From JAIRMO01 sp046533115 (GTDB taxonomy: Bacteria > Spirochaetota > Spirochaetia > Treponematales > Breznakiellaceae): DNA of 64,000 nucleotides. Shown here piece by piece: positions 25,097 through 33,904 of this stretch. The notes below the pieces were generated by a model, which was given only the letters and a program-made list of their open reading frames with translations, was not told the DNA's origin and did no database searches. Position numbers and translations under genes: made by a program. The stretch is taken from contig NZ_JAJQRC010000001.1 in assembly GCF_046533115.1 (NCBI RefSeq), positions 1-64,000 of the forward strand, in the 5' to 3' direction. The stretch's first letter is position 1, and the number at the start of each line of letters is the position of its first letter.

Positions 25097-25726
25097 ATGG
25101 CCGGATACGGACTACGTATTTTAGGCAGGGTAATCGTACTTTTGATTCTCATTACCGCGTTAGCCGGCGGCGGCCTGGTATGGTTCGACTACCTCAATGT
25201 CATTGATGCCAAGGCCGTGTTAGCCCCCTTCTACCGGCTCATCGGTCTGGAACCCCGCTCCCAGGATAGCGGGGGGGAGGATGAGCTGCTCTCCCTGGAC
25301 GCGGAACGGCTGGCGGTTCGGCTTGAGGCCCAGGAACTGCGGAGCATGGAATTGGATCAACGGGAAATGGAAATTCTCACCCGCCAGGGGGAGATTCAGC
25401 AGATGGCCGAGGAACTGGAAGAACGACAGAAAGCGCTGGATGAACGGGAAAATTCCATCAATGCCCAGGCCCAAGACGCCGAAAATAAACAAAAGAACGT
25501 CGAGCAATATGCCCGGTATTTAACTGGCATGCCCCCGGAGCGAGCGGTGGGTATTATTACCGCCATGAATGATCAGGACGCTATCGACGTACTCCGGATG
25601 ACCGAAAGTATAGCTCAGGCGGAGGGAACTACTTCTATTGTCGCTTACTGGCTTTCCCTTATGCCCCCGGAACGGGCGGCGGAACTCCAGCGGAAGATGA
25701 CGGGGAGACCTTCCAGTCTTAACTGA
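25097..25726 (+). CDS. flbB: Periplasmic flagellar collar protein FlbB (MotE-like)
   Basis: 209 residues: one N-terminal membrane anchor (about 9-31), a long charged coiled coil (about 65-140, EEDELLSLDAERL to QAQDAENKQK), and a C-terminal MgtE-N/MotE-like domain with the repeated phrase MPPERA near 150 and 190. This layout and its place before fliK and flgD match spirochaete FlbB, the base of the collar that surrounds the periplasmic flagellar motor and recruits stator units. It should therefore sit at the inner membrane facing the periplasm. The start has AGGAGATG-type spacing and lies 16 bases after the phosphoesterase stop. Confidence 0.83.
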   Translation: MAGYGLRILGRVIVLLILITALAGGGLVWFDYLNVIDAKAVLAPFYRLIGLEPRSQDSGGEDELLSLDAERLAVRLEAQELRSMELDQREMEILTRQGEIQQMAEELEERQKALDERENSINAQAQDAENKQKNVEQYARYLTGMPPERAVGIITAMNDQDAIDVLRMTESIAQAEGTTSIVAYWLSLMPPERAAELQRKMTGRPSSLN

Positions 25727-25802
25727 GCAATCCCGGTCCGCGGCTTGCCCGTGGCTCCCAGAGCCTCCGGAATGTTTTTTATCAAGAGGAGGCCGGGCGG
25801 TG

Positions 25803-27233
25803 ATGCAAATATCCCCCCAAATCAATTTAGAAAGTCCCCAGGAGGTTCGAGACCAAGGGTCTTTGGCCATATCCAAGGATAAGCTCGGGGTATTTTCCAA
25901 GCTCCTTGAGGGACTGCTCCGCAATTCCAACCATCCCCCGGGGGCCGAGCAAATCGCGGACCCGGAGGGCCATTCGCAAATCCCGGATGAATTTCCCCGG
26001 ACAGCGGGGGAATCCGGTTCACTCAAAAAAACCGATCCCCGGGGGATAAAAGGATCCCTTCTTTCCCGGGGGGATAAAAAAATCCGGGGAAAGGAAACGC
26101 CGGACCTTTTTGCCCAGGAAGCTCTCCCCGGCAAAAAGGCCCGGGGGACCTCCCCGGATCAAACCGAAGAAGGCCGGGAGCTGACGGCGGAAGAAGCCGT
26201 TTTTTCGCAGTTTCCCGAAACGGCACCGGAAAAATTCTCCGCAGAAAAAACAAGTTTGGATCATTCCCCAGAGCCGGTCCCCGAAGAGTCCCTGGCGGAA
26301 AATCCGGTCCTTTCCGGAGAAATAACCCCGCCGGTTCCGCAAAACACGGTAAACCATGCCGGCCTTCAGGAAGAAGACCTGCCCCGGGTCAGGAAAACCG
26401 GTGAAGGCCGGACCCTCCGGGACCCGGCGGATGCCTCCCGGCAGCTCACCCGGGAAACGGAGTCCGCCGGGGTCCGTCTTGCCCAGGTTTCGGGGAAGAC
26501 TCCCGGGGACCCGGAAAAAACCGGCCCTGCCAGTTCCCGGCGGAATGATTCCGGTTCCCGGGATAAACGCCGGGAACGGCTTGAAATGGAGGTCCGGGAC
26601 CTCCGAACCGGGCAAGTCCCGGAGGTCTCCATAAACCGCGGTCCCGCCTTTATCCCCGAAGCTGCCGGAGGGATCCGGGAAGTGGAACTCCGGTTGGAAC
26701 TCCCCGGGGGTAGCCGGAGTTCCGGGGAGGCCCTTTCCACCGGGACCGGCACCCCGGCCCGGGCCTTTGAGGAGATCCTCGCCGGAGAACTCCGGGGTGG
26801 GCTGGGGGACGACATTGTACGGCAGGCATCGATCATCCTCAAGGACGGGGGAGCGGGACTTATCCGGCTTACCCTTAAACCGGAATCCCTGGGAAATGTA
26901 AAGATACGCCTGGAAATGGCCGAAAACAAGATAGCGGGGCGGATTATCGTTGAAAGTAACGAGGCCCTGCGGGCGTTTGAGCGGGAAATGCAGTCCCTGG
27001 AACAGGCCTTTAAAGATTCGGGTTTTAATGGGGCCAGCATTGAGATGTCGGTCAGCTCCGATAACCGGGGGAACCAGGGAAACCGTCAAGGGAAGGGAGA
27101 GGATACAAGCCCCTTCTTTTCCGAACGCCTTCACCTGGCGGCATCCGGTTATGAGTCCATCGGGGATCTTTTGGTGTTGAGTGGGAATCCCGGGGATCCG
27201 GCGGCCTTACGGCCGGTAAATATGCTGGTATAA
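25803..27233 (+). CDS. fliK: Flagellar hook-length control protein FliK
   Basis: 476 residues from the ATG at 25803; a GTG one codon earlier is also possible, and AAGAGGAGG precedes both. Residues 1 to about 300 are a low-complexity region rich in Pro, Glu, Arg and Gly, typical of the FliK ruler half. The C-terminal Flg_hook domain (about 310-440) contains LRLELPGG and IRLTLKPESLGNVKIRLE, the LxPExLGxVxVxL signature. FliK is exported and sets hook length by switching FlhB specificity. The treponemal equivalent is called tapI/flbC in older literature. flgD follows after 22 bases. Confidence 0.88.
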   Translation: MQISPQINLESPQEVRDQGSLAISKDKLGVFSKLLEGLLRNSNHPPGAEQIADPEGHSQIPDEFPRTAGESGSLKKTDPRGIKGSLLSRGDKKIRGKETPDLFAQEALPGKKARGTSPDQTEEGRELTAEEAVFSQFPETAPEKFSAEKTSLDHSPEPVPEESLAENPVLSGEITPPVPQNTVNHAGLQEEDLPRVRKTGEGRTLRDPADASRQLTRETESAGVRLAQVSGKTPGDPEKTGPASSRRNDSGSRDKRRERLEMEVRDLRTGQVPEVSINRGPAFIPEAAGGIREVELRLELPGGSRSSGEALSTGTGTPARAFEEILAGELRGGLGDDIVRQASIILKDGGAGLIRLTLKPESLGNVKIRLEMAENKIAGRIIVESNEALRAFEREMQSLEQAFKDSGFNGASIEMSVSSDNRGNQGNRQGKGEDTSPFFSERLHLAASGYESIGDLLVLSGNPGDPAALRPVNMLV

Positions 27234-27255
27234 CTTGCGGTTGAGGAGATAAGAT

Positions 27256-27696
27256 ATGGATGAGCTTCGATTTGAGATGAGTCCCCAGGAACGGACAGCC
27301 CGGGCCATGGAAGTGGATCGGTTCAATAAACAATTATTTAACGGTAAAACTCCGGTAAAGGATATGGGGAAGGATGAATTTTTAACCCTCCTCCTGGCGC
27401 AGCTTTCCCATCAGGATCCCACCGCTCCTATGGAGGACCGGGAATTTATTTCCCAGATGGCCCAGCTTAATACCCTTCAGCAAATGACCAGTATGGCCAA
27501 TGATTTTAACCGCTTGGCGGAACTCTTTACCAACAGCGAAGCCGCCGCTTCCCTGGGAAAGTCGGTGGAACTCAACGAAGGGGATAGGGTAATCCAGGGT
27601 ACGATTAAGGCGGTTAGCCGGGGTGGAAAACCTGAGATCTTGGTAAACGGAACCTATTACCAGTGGGATCAGGTAACCAAGGTATTTGAGGAATAA
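27256..27696 (+). CDS. flgD: Flagellar hook capping protein FlgD (short form)
   Basis: 146 residues. The conserved FlgD core is present: KDEFLTLLLAQLSHQDPT near 37 and FISQMAQLNTLQQMTSM near 64. The C-terminal Fn3/FLN-like domain found in enterobacterial FlgD (about 230 residues) is missing; this short form is usual in spirochaetes. FlgD caps the growing hook and is needed for FlgE assembly, and FlgE is encoded 14 bases downstream. A GGAGATAAG-like site precedes the start. Confidence 0.93.
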   Translation: MDELRFEMSPQERTARAMEVDRFNKQLFNGKTPVKDMGKDEFLTLLLAQLSHQDPTAPMEDREFISQMAQLNTLQQMTSMANDFNRLAELFTNSEAAASLGKSVELNEGDRVIQGTIKAVSRGGKPEILVNGTYYQWDQVTKVFEE

Positions 27697-27710
27697 AAGG
27701 AGAATCTATT

Positions 27711-29117
27711 ATGATGCGATCGTTGTTTTCAGGCGTTTCAGGACTGCAGAACCATCAAACCAGGATGGATGTGGTTGGTAATAATATCGCCAATGTCAAT
27801 ACCACCGGGTTTAAACGGAACCGGGTTAATTTTCAGGATATGATCTATCAGCAGTTGCAGGGCGCTTCCCGGCCCACCGAAGACCTGGGGGGGGTAAATC
27901 CCCGGGAAGTAGGTCTGGGGATGTCCGTCGCCTCTATTGATACCATCCATATCCAGGGCTCCCTCCAGACCACCGGGGTCCAGACCGACCTGGCTATCCA
28001 GGGAACAGGGTTTTTTGTCCTTAAAGAAGGGGATAAATCCTATTTTACCCGGGCAGGGAATTTCAGCCTGGATCAGGAAGGGCTTCTAGTAAATCCCGCC
28101 AATGGGATGCGGGTCCAGGGCTGGATGGCCCAAGATGTGGAGGGTATGCAGTTTCTTGACGTTTCCCGGGATGTGGAAAATCTGATCATCCCCATAGGAG
28201 CAAAGGACGCTGCCCGGGCGACCACCAATGTCAATTTTGCCTGTAACCTGGACAAACGGACCATTGAAATCCCCGAGAACCCCACCCAAATGCAGGTTCG
28301 GGAGGGAAGCTGGAGCGAACAGATCAAGGTTTTCGATACCTTTGGCGACGAGCATACCCTGCAGTTGCTATTTACCCGGGTTCCGGGGGTCAACAACAGT
28401 TGGAACGCCGTGGTAACGGTGGATCCCGAAAACCCGGTGGCTACCAATGCCGCCATAGGCCTGGGGGAAGAAGCCCCCCCCACGGGAGGACCCAATACCT
28501 TTACGGTTAACTTCTCCAACCTGGGAACCATCCTCAACGCCGTAGACGGGGAGGGAAACCTCTCGGGAACGGATTCGGGGACCCCGGTGATCATGAACGT
28601 GGCCTATGATGTCCAAAGCGCTACTCCCGGGGATGACGGCGCCCCGGTACGCCAGGAATTCACCCTGAACCTGGGAACCGTGGGGGGATTAACCAACTCT
28701 ATTACCCAATATGCCGAGACCAGTTCTTCCAAAATGACCGAACAGGACGGAAATACCATGGGCTATCTTGACAATTTCAAGATCGACCAAAGCGGGGTCA
28801 TTACGGGAATTTTCTCCAACGGTACCAGCCGGACCTTGGGTCAGGTTGCCTTGGCCAGTTTCTCCAACCAGGGAGGGCTGGAAAAAGCGGGGAGCAATAA
28901 CTTTGTGGTGTCCAATAACTCCGGTACCGCCAATATCGGTCCTTCGGGGATCGCGGGAAAAGGTAAAATTATAGCCGGAGCCCTGGAAATGTCCAATGTG
29001 GACCTCTCCGAACAGTTTGTGGATATGATCGTGACCCAGCGGGGATTCCAGGCCAATTCCCGGACCATCCAGACCGCGGATCAGTTACTGCAGGAAGTGT
29101 TAACCCTGAAGAGATAG
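27711..29117 (+). CDS. flgE: Flagellar hook protein FlgE
   Basis: 468 residues. The N-terminus (SLFSGVSGLQNHQTRMDVVG) and the C-terminal FQANSRTIQTADQLLQEVLTL are the rod/hook coiled-coil ends, with D1/D2 domains between. FlgE polymerises into the periplasmic hook. Spirochaete hooks are crosslinked by lysinoalanine; in T. denticola the link joins Lys165 of one subunit to Cys178 of the next. Counting from the first Met, Lys165 (28203-28205) and Cys178 (28242-28244), followed by Asn179, are all present here. A GGAGAATCT-type site precedes the start. A hairpin follows the gene before flbD. Confidence 0.97.
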   Translation: MMRSLFSGVSGLQNHQTRMDVVGNNIANVNTTGFKRNRVNFQDMIYQQLQGASRPTEDLGGVNPREVGLGMSVASIDTIHIQGSLQTTGVQTDLAIQGTGFFVLKEGDKSYFTRAGNFSLDQEGLLVNPANGMRVQGWMAQDVEGMQFLDVSRDVENLIIPIGAKDAARATTNVNFACNLDKRTIEIPENPTQMQVREGSWSEQIKVFDTFGDEHTLQLLFTRVPGVNNSWNAVVTVDPENPVATNAAIGLGEEAPPTGGPNTFTVNFSNLGTILNAVDGEGNLSGTDSGTPVIMNVAYDVQSATPGDDGAPVRQEFTLNLGTVGGLTNSITQYAETSSSKMTEQDGNTMGYLDNFKIDQSGVITGIFSNGTSRTLGQVALASFSNQGGLEKAGSNNFVVSNNSGTANIGPSGIAGKGKIIAGALEMSNVDLSEQFVDMIVTQRGFQANSRTIQTADQLLQEVLTLKR

Positions 29118-29125
29118 GAGGCGGC

Positions 29126-29194
29126 AGTGAGGGGCGGACGGTGAGCTAGGGAACTTCTTCCCCCCTGCTCCCTCCCCGCTCCTCATTCCTCACT
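29126..29194 (+). other. GC-rich hairpin between flgE and flbD
   Basis: AGTGAGG (29126-29132) pairs with CCTCACT (29188-29194), and further partial pairing between the G-rich left half and C-rich right half is possible. It lies in the only gap above 25 bases within the + strand flagellar genes. It may stabilise or partly terminate the mRNA after the abundant hook gene. Confidence 0.35.
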
Positions 29195-29200
29195 AAAAAG

Positions 29201-29398
29201 ATGATAAAAGTAACCCGGCTTGACGGAAAGGAATATTATATAAATCCCCATCAAATCGAATCAATTGAGGTCCATCCCGATACGACCCTGCTTATGTTGT
29301 CGGGTAAACATGTTATAGTACGTGAACAGGTTTCCGAGGTTCTTGAAAGCATTATCGCGTACCGCCGGCAAATCGGCGCTTTTAAGAACGAGGAGTAG
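29201..29398 (+). CDS. flbD: Flagellar protein FlbD
   Basis: 65 residues, a full-length member of the FlbD family: MIKVTRLDGKEYYINPHQIE at the start, a central TTLLMLSGKHVIVRE, and a helical end. It is found next to flgE and motA in spirochaetes and many Gram-positive bacteria. Its biochemical role is not established in general. No Shine-Dalgarno sequence is seen in the seven bases before the ATG. motA starts five bases after the stop. Confidence 0.92.
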   Translation: MIKVTRLDGKEYYINPHQIESIEVHPDTTLLMLSGKHVIVREQVSEVLESIIAYRRQIGAFKNEE

Positions 29399-29403
29399 TA
29401 AAA

Positions 29404-30186
29404 ATGGATTTATCAACAATCATCGGTATAGTCGGTTGTTTCGGCATGGTGGCCCTGGGAATCATCACCGGGGGAACCGGCCTTTTAACCTTTGTGGATA
29501 TTCCCTCGGTATTGATCGTTGTTTTGGGATCCTATTTCGGCCTTTTTACCTTCAGCAGTATCCCCAATGCCCTGGGTATTTTCGGTACCATAAACCTCAC
29601 CTTTAAGGTTCCCAATTTTAACGAAAGGGGGCTTATTACCAAGCTCATGTCCATGTCGGAAAAGGCCCGCCGGGAGGGTCTTTTGGCCTTGGAAGAGGAA
29701 CTGGAAGACCTGGACGATGATTTCATAAAAAAGGGAATGCGCCTGGTGGTGGACGGGGTGGATGCGGAAATTATCAGGGCCCTCATGGAGACGGAAGTTA
29801 ACCAGATGCAGGAACGGCATGCGGCGAAGATCTCGTCGGTCAATATGTGGGGTACCTTGGCTCCGGGGCTTGGGATGCTGGGGACCGTTATCGGTCTTAT
29901 CGGTATGTTAAAGAACCTGGAAGACAAAAGCGCCCTGGGCCCCAATATGGCCGTCGCCCTGATTACCACCCTCTACGGCTCTATGATGGCAAACCTCATG
30001 ATGATCCCCTGGGGGGGTAAACTCAAATCCAACGACGCCCGGGAAGCCATGGTTAAGGAAATGGAGATCGAAGGGATCCTTTCCATTCAGGCTGGGGATA
30101 ATCCCCGGATCCTGGCGATGAAACTCCTCTCCTACCTTACTCCCGCGGATCGTAAGGCGGTGGAAGCGGAAGTTCTTAAGGACTAG
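29404..30186 (+). CDS. motA: Flagellar motor stator protein MotA
   Basis: 260 residues with four predicted membrane segments (about 4-24, 33-53, 145-168, 178-200). The proline-containing segment GTLAPGLGMLGTVIGLIGML near 143 and the cytoplasmic loop with EARREGLLALEEELED carry the residues that contact FliG and gate ions. With MotB it forms the ion-driven stator in the inner membrane. It starts five bases after flbD and ends two bases before motB. Confidence 0.96.
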   Translation: MDLSTIIGIVGCFGMVALGIITGGTGLLTFVDIPSVLIVVLGSYFGLFTFSSIPNALGIFGTINLTFKVPNFNERGLITKLMSMSEKARREGLLALEEELEDLDDDFIKKGMRLVVDGVDAEIIRALMETEVNQMQERHAAKISSVNMWGTLAPGLGMLGTVIGLIGMLKNLEDKSALGPNMAVALITTLYGSMMANLMMIPWGGKLKSNDAREAMVKEMEIEGILSIQAGDNPRILAMKLLSYLTPADRKAVEAEVLKD

Positions 30187-30188
30187 GT

Positions 30189-30920
30189 ATGGCCAAAAAA
30201 AAGAAACCCGATGCCGGTGGCGCCGGTGGTGAATGGATCGTAACCTATTCGGACATGGTTACCCTTATGCTCTGCTTTTTTGTAGCCCTTTTTAACCCCG
30301 ATGATATGGACCCCGCCCAATTAGCTGCGATGATTTCCTCCCTGAATAATATCGGAATGGGCGCTTCCACCGGGGGCAATACCCTGTCCCTGGGTAAAAG
30401 TGCCGATTTAGGGAACACCATCATGTCCCTCCCCGCCCAGGACCGGGGGCGTACCCTGGGAACGGCCCTCCGCCGGGCTACCAGCCTCTTTACGCCGGAG
30501 ATCCGGTCAAACAAGGTCAAGGTTACCCAGGATGAGCGGGGATTGGTAATAAGCCTGGCTTCGGATGCTTTTTTTGGCCCCGCCAGCGCGGTGATTAACG
30601 TGGAAGAAACCCGGGATATCCTGCTCCGTCTGGGGACCCTCCTGGAGTCCAACGAGGTCCAGGGCAGAAAATTCAGAATTGAGGGACACACCGACTCGGA
30701 GGATACCGATCCAAACGGTCCCTGGCCGTCTAATTGGGAACTTTCCACCGCCCGGTCCCTTGCGGTGCTCCATTACCTTACCGATATCGGGGTCGATGAA
30801 AACCGTTTCCAGGTGGCGGGGTTCGCCGATACCATGCCCATAAGCCGGGACGATACCCCCGAAGGGATGGCCTATAACCGGCGGGTGGATGTGATCATCC
30901 TGGACGACGGACATTTATAA
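30189..30920 (+). CDS. motB: Flagellar motor stator protein MotB
   Basis: 243 residues. One N-terminal membrane segment with the ion-carrying Asp in TYSDMVTLMLCFFVALF (Asp22), then a linker and a C-terminal OmpA-like peptidoglycan-binding domain with RIEGHTDSED and NWELSTARSLAVLHYL. It anchors the stator to the cell wall. In other spirochaetes fliL follows motB on the same strand. Here the + strand run ends at motB, and the next gene is convergent from the opposite strand 27 bases away. Confidence 0.96.
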   Translation: MAKKKKPDAGGAGGEWIVTYSDMVTLMLCFFVALFNPDDMDPAQLAAMISSLNNIGMGASTGGNTLSLGKSADLGNTIMSLPAQDRGRTLGTALRRATSLFTPEIRSNKVKVTQDERGLVISLASDAFFGPASAVINVEETRDILLRLGTLLESNEVQGRKFRIEGHTDSEDTDPNGPWPSNWELSTARSLAVLHYLTDIGVDENRFQVAGFADTMPISRDDTPEGMAYNRRVDVIILDDGHL

Positions 30921-30947
30921 AAACAGCGCCGGTCAGCTTTCTTGCGT

Positions 30948-31592
30948 TTACTTGCGGTGTAACAGGGCTATGGCCAGATCCACCTCCGCCAGGGTGGTTC
31001 CCAGCCGGGACGCGATAAGCTCCGATGAAAGACCCGCCCCGGCGAGCTTTTCCACCTGTTCGGCAAAGGACGGGAGCTTGGGCTGAATGGCTATGGGGGA
31101 CCGGATAAAGCGGGGCTCTCCCGGGGGGGTGCCTTTCCCGTCCCGTTCGTGTCTTGAAGAATCCGGGCTTATCCCCGGAATTTCCGGGGAAGGTCGGTTT
31201 AACGCGGTTTCGGTTTCTGGTTTTTCTGGGGAAAATGACGACTGTGTTCCGGAAGGCCGGGCTTCTCCGGTAGTTAAAACGGACCGTTTCAGTCCCAATT
31301 CGACATAGGCCGCTTCCTGTTTCTTTTCCCGGTTCACCTCCCGGTTATAGACGACTATCCGCCGGTCCACATCCTCCAGAAGGGTTCTTAGGGTTTTTAT
31401 ACGTTCCCCCACCAAAGCGGCGTCCCGGTCGGTGATGGCGTCAATCTCGGCGATGAGCTTATCCGCCTCTTCCCGGAATTCCCCCAGGATCCGTTCCGGT
31501 CCGGTTCTGCGCCGGAGATAGGCGCGAAAAAACACAAAAGAAAATCCGCAGAGGATCAAACTGATCGATGAAAAAACAAGGGATAAATACAT
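30948..31592 (-). CDS. Single-pass membrane protein at the end of the flagellar operon
   Basis: 214 residues. An N-terminal membrane segment (about 3-25) is followed by a coiled coil (about 30-100), a Pro/Ser-rich linker, and a C-terminal helix pair (FAEQVEKLAGAGLSSELIAS, then LGTTLAEVDLAIALLHRK) that looks like a small HTH of the DUF6115/DUF2802 kind. It is the last gene of the fliL-to-fapA run. Position after the flagellar sigma factor and this layout recall SwrB of Bacillus, a membrane protein that promotes export-apparatus activation. That link is inference; I cannot assign a function. Confidence 0.65.
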   Translation of the reverse strand: MYLSLVFSSISLILCGFSFVFFRAYLRRRTGPERILGEFREEADKLIAEIDAITDRDAALVGERIKTLRTLLEDVDRRIVVYNREVNREKKQEAAYVELGLKRSVLTTGEARPSGTQSSFSPEKPETETALNRPSPEIPGISPDSSRHERDGKGTPPGEPRFIRSPIAIQPKLPSFAEQVEKLAGAGLSSELIASRLGTTLAEVDLAIALLHRK

Positions 31593-31605
31593 GGATTCTC
31601 CGCTT

Positions 31606-31941
31606 TCATCCGCTTACGTCGATATTTCGTCCCAGATCCGGATCCCGAAATACCAAGGGCTCCCCCGGCCTTTCATCTTCGGAGTCTTCATCCTTTCCTT
31701 CCCGGCCCTGCTTTTCTTCGCCGCCGTTTTTCCGGGATGCTCTGTCCCTGATAGTCTCGGCACCTTCTCCGGTATCCTGGGACTCATTCACCGACTGAAT
31801 TCGCTCGTCGGTTTTCCGCTGAATTTGATCCCCCTGCAGGGCCTGTTGTATTTGCAGACCCTCTTTTTGGGCGGCCTGACTTTTACCGACCTTGTCCACT
31901 TGGGTAAACAGGGTTTGCAGGTCAATCGGCTGGATAGCCAT
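31606..31941 (-). CDS. Small charged protein between fapA and the last flagellar-operon gene
   Basis: 111 residues from the ATG at 31941, overlapping the end of fapA by 20 bases; a GTG two codons earlier is possible. The first 40 residues (AIQPIDLQTLFTQVDKVGKS) look folded and helical. The rest is very rich in Glu, Lys, Arg and Asp and probably disordered. It has no membrane segment. The conserved spot in the flagellar operon suggests a motility role, but I recognise no domain. Confidence 0.6.
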   Translation of the reverse strand: MAIQPIDLQTLFTQVDKVGKSQAAQKEGLQIQQALQGDQIQRKTDERIQSVNESQDTGEGAETIRDRASRKNGGEEKQGREGKDEDSEDERPGEPLVFRDPDLGRNIDVSG

Positions 31942-33883
31942 CGTCACCTCGGCTTATTTTTTCTTCCGATTCTTCATACTTGATTACCCGTATCAGGCCA
32001 TTTTCAAGAATAAAGGTTACCGCCTTGTATTCATTCCGTACCTCTTCTTTGACATCCCGGATAATAATCTTGACCCCGGGATATACCTTGGAGGAAGCGG
32101 AAATCCGTCCCCGTTTTTTTATACCGCTAAGAATTTCCTGAACTTCACCGATATCCTCGTTGATTTTACGCAGATCCCCCATAAGCTCTTTCCGCTTATC
32201 CATCAATTCCCTCATAAAGCGCTCTTTATCTTCGGGCAGGGACTTACGCTGTTTTTTTATATTGATAAGGGTCTGCAGATTAAGCCGTATTTCCTCAAGC
32301 TGTTTTACCAGGGATTCCTTGTTTTCCGTAAATATCCCCAGTTTTTCTTTATGTTTGGGATCAAAACCTACTTCACAGACCGTCTCGGTACCGCTGGTAG
32401 GGCTTCCCAGGGTTTCCGCGATGATCTCGTCGGTAGCCCTGAGCCGTCCCCCCACAATATGGGCCCGTTTCCCCTGACAGGCGATCCGTCTATAGGCATC
32501 AACCTGGGAATTGATAATCCCGTCGGAGACGACTACCATATTCCCCGCTTCAACGCTGGTATTTTCAATAAACCGGGCCCAAAGGGATCGTCCCGTCCGC
32601 ACGATGCCGGCGCCTTTACCGGTAATGCCCTGGTGAACAATGATATCCCCCTCCGCATCCAGTTCCGCCTTTTCCACCGTACCGTGGACCTCAATGTTCC
32701 CCGCCGCCTTAACGGAAAACCCGGCCTCCACATTACCGGTCACCACCACCGTCCCCAGGAAAATAATATTTCCGGTTTTAATGTCCACATTCCCCTTGAC
32801 GGTGTATATGGGTTCCACATTTATTTTATTGTTTACCTCCACCACCTGACCGTTTATATCGGCGTAGATGGTGAGATCATCATCCCCTACATGAACGTTT
32901 TTTCCGAGGGGCATGGTCATGTCCCTGCCGTTGACTGCGGGGAGTACCTTGCCGTTAACGGTCATACCTGGGGATCCCAATTCCGGGGGTATTTTTTTTG
33001 CCAGGGGCTGCCCTTCCACCACATTCTGAATGATGTGGAGATCCTTAAAGTCCACCTGTCCATTGAACCCTTCCCGGAGGCGCACCTTGGTCTGATCCGT
33101 TTCAAAATTATGCTGAATAAAGGCATCCCGGCCGCTGCTTGGTTTAATCCCCTCCGCTACGAGAACATTTTCTTTATATATCGGCCGGTCCGCGAAATTC
33201 CGGATGAAATCTTCTTTAACTCCATATATAATGTGGTTGTTTCGCAGAAAGCTTAGGATAGTTTCCGCGGGAAGATCACAGCCCCCCGGACCGGCAGGAG
33301 TTACATTAATGTAGGCTTTCATTCCCATATCGGAAACCTCCACATTGAGGTAGGCGTCATTCAAGGGATTACTTTCAAAATTCCCTATCTTGACAAAGAC
33401 TCCCGCGGCTTCTTTAATGGTGTCGGATAATAATGGTATATCAATATCCTTGACCATCCGGCTCTTCAGAATCTCCATGACCAAGGCTTCGGTGACCTTC
33501 TTCCCTTTTCCTATGGGGGGCACCACCTTGAGAAAGGCTCCTTCCGGATAAAGATGAACAAAGGCATCACCGTCTTTATCCGTAATAATCGGAACTTCAT
33601 CTATGACTTCTGCTTCCTCTTCAACGCTCTGGTCCGGTTCTTTTTTAGCCAATACCCGTTCATAGGCCCGGATCTTCCAGTCTTTTTGCCCTTTACCCAG
33701 AATCCCCGGAAACCCCCGGTCAATAACTTCGTATTCTAAACGCCGTATGGGAAGATTGAGGAGAACCGCCGCTTCGGATACCGCCTTTTCCAAGGTAGAA
33801 CCGGTAACGTCAATGGTTCGTATAACCCGATCCTGCTCCAGACTTTCCTTCATGATTTGCTGAAGCTGGACAAAATCGACCAT
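31922..33883 (-). CDS. FapA-family (DUF342) protein with N-terminal Jag-like domain
   Basis: 653 residues. The first 60-70 residues (AVSEAAVLLNLPIRRLEYEV, then the GFPGILGKGQKDW turn) match the Jag N-terminal domain. The middle to about residue 520 is the FapA/DUF342 region, a right-handed beta helix with repeats such as VKGNVDIKTGNIIFLGTVVV. The end (about 540-600) is a coiled coil. DUF342 proteins occur in flagellar operons of spirochaetes and next to sigma factors elsewhere, and are linked to motility or cell-surface regulation, without a known reaction. It is 21 bases downstream of fliA. Confidence 0.85.
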   Translation of the reverse strand: MVDFVQLQQIMKESLEQDRVIRTIDVTGSTLEKAVSEAAVLLNLPIRRLEYEVIDRGFPGILGKGQKDWKIRAYERVLAKKEPDQSVEEEAEVIDEVPIITDKDGDAFVHLYPEGAFLKVVPPIGKGKKVTEALVMEILKSRMVKDIDIPLLSDTIKEAAGVFVKIGNFESNPLNDAYLNVEVSDMGMKAYINVTPAGPGGCDLPAETILSFLRNNHIIYGVKEDFIRNFADRPIYKENVLVAEGIKPSSGRDAFIQHNFETDQTKVRLREGFNGQVDFKDLHIIQNVVEGQPLAKKIPPELGSPGMTVNGKVLPAVNGRDMTMPLGKNVHVGDDDLTIYADINGQVVEVNNKINVEPIYTVKGNVDIKTGNIIFLGTVVVTGNVEAGFSVKAAGNIEVHGTVEKAELDAEGDIIVHQGITGKGAGIVRTGRSLWARFIENTSVEAGNMVVVSDGIINSQVDAYRRIACQGKRAHIVGGRLRATDEIIAETLGSPTSGTETVCEVGFDPKHKEKLGIFTENKESLVKQLEEIRLNLQTLINIKKQRKSLPEDKERFMRELMDKRKELMGDLRKINEDIGEVQEILSGIKKRGRISASSKVYPGVKIIIRDVKEEVRNEYKAVTFILENGLIRVIKYEESEEKISRGDDGYPAD

Positions 33884-33904
33884 AAATCCCCCCGGATAGG
33901 AAGC

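Noticed and set aside
26019..27134. 371-codon open frame on - opposite fliK
   Set aside because: fliK has the Flg_hook domain and operon context. The antisense frame is low-complexity.
31892..33256. 454-codon open frame on + opposite fapA
   Set aside because: The - strand encodes the DUF342 protein in an operon. The + frame looks like reverse-complement noise rich in Phe, His, Gly and Pro.
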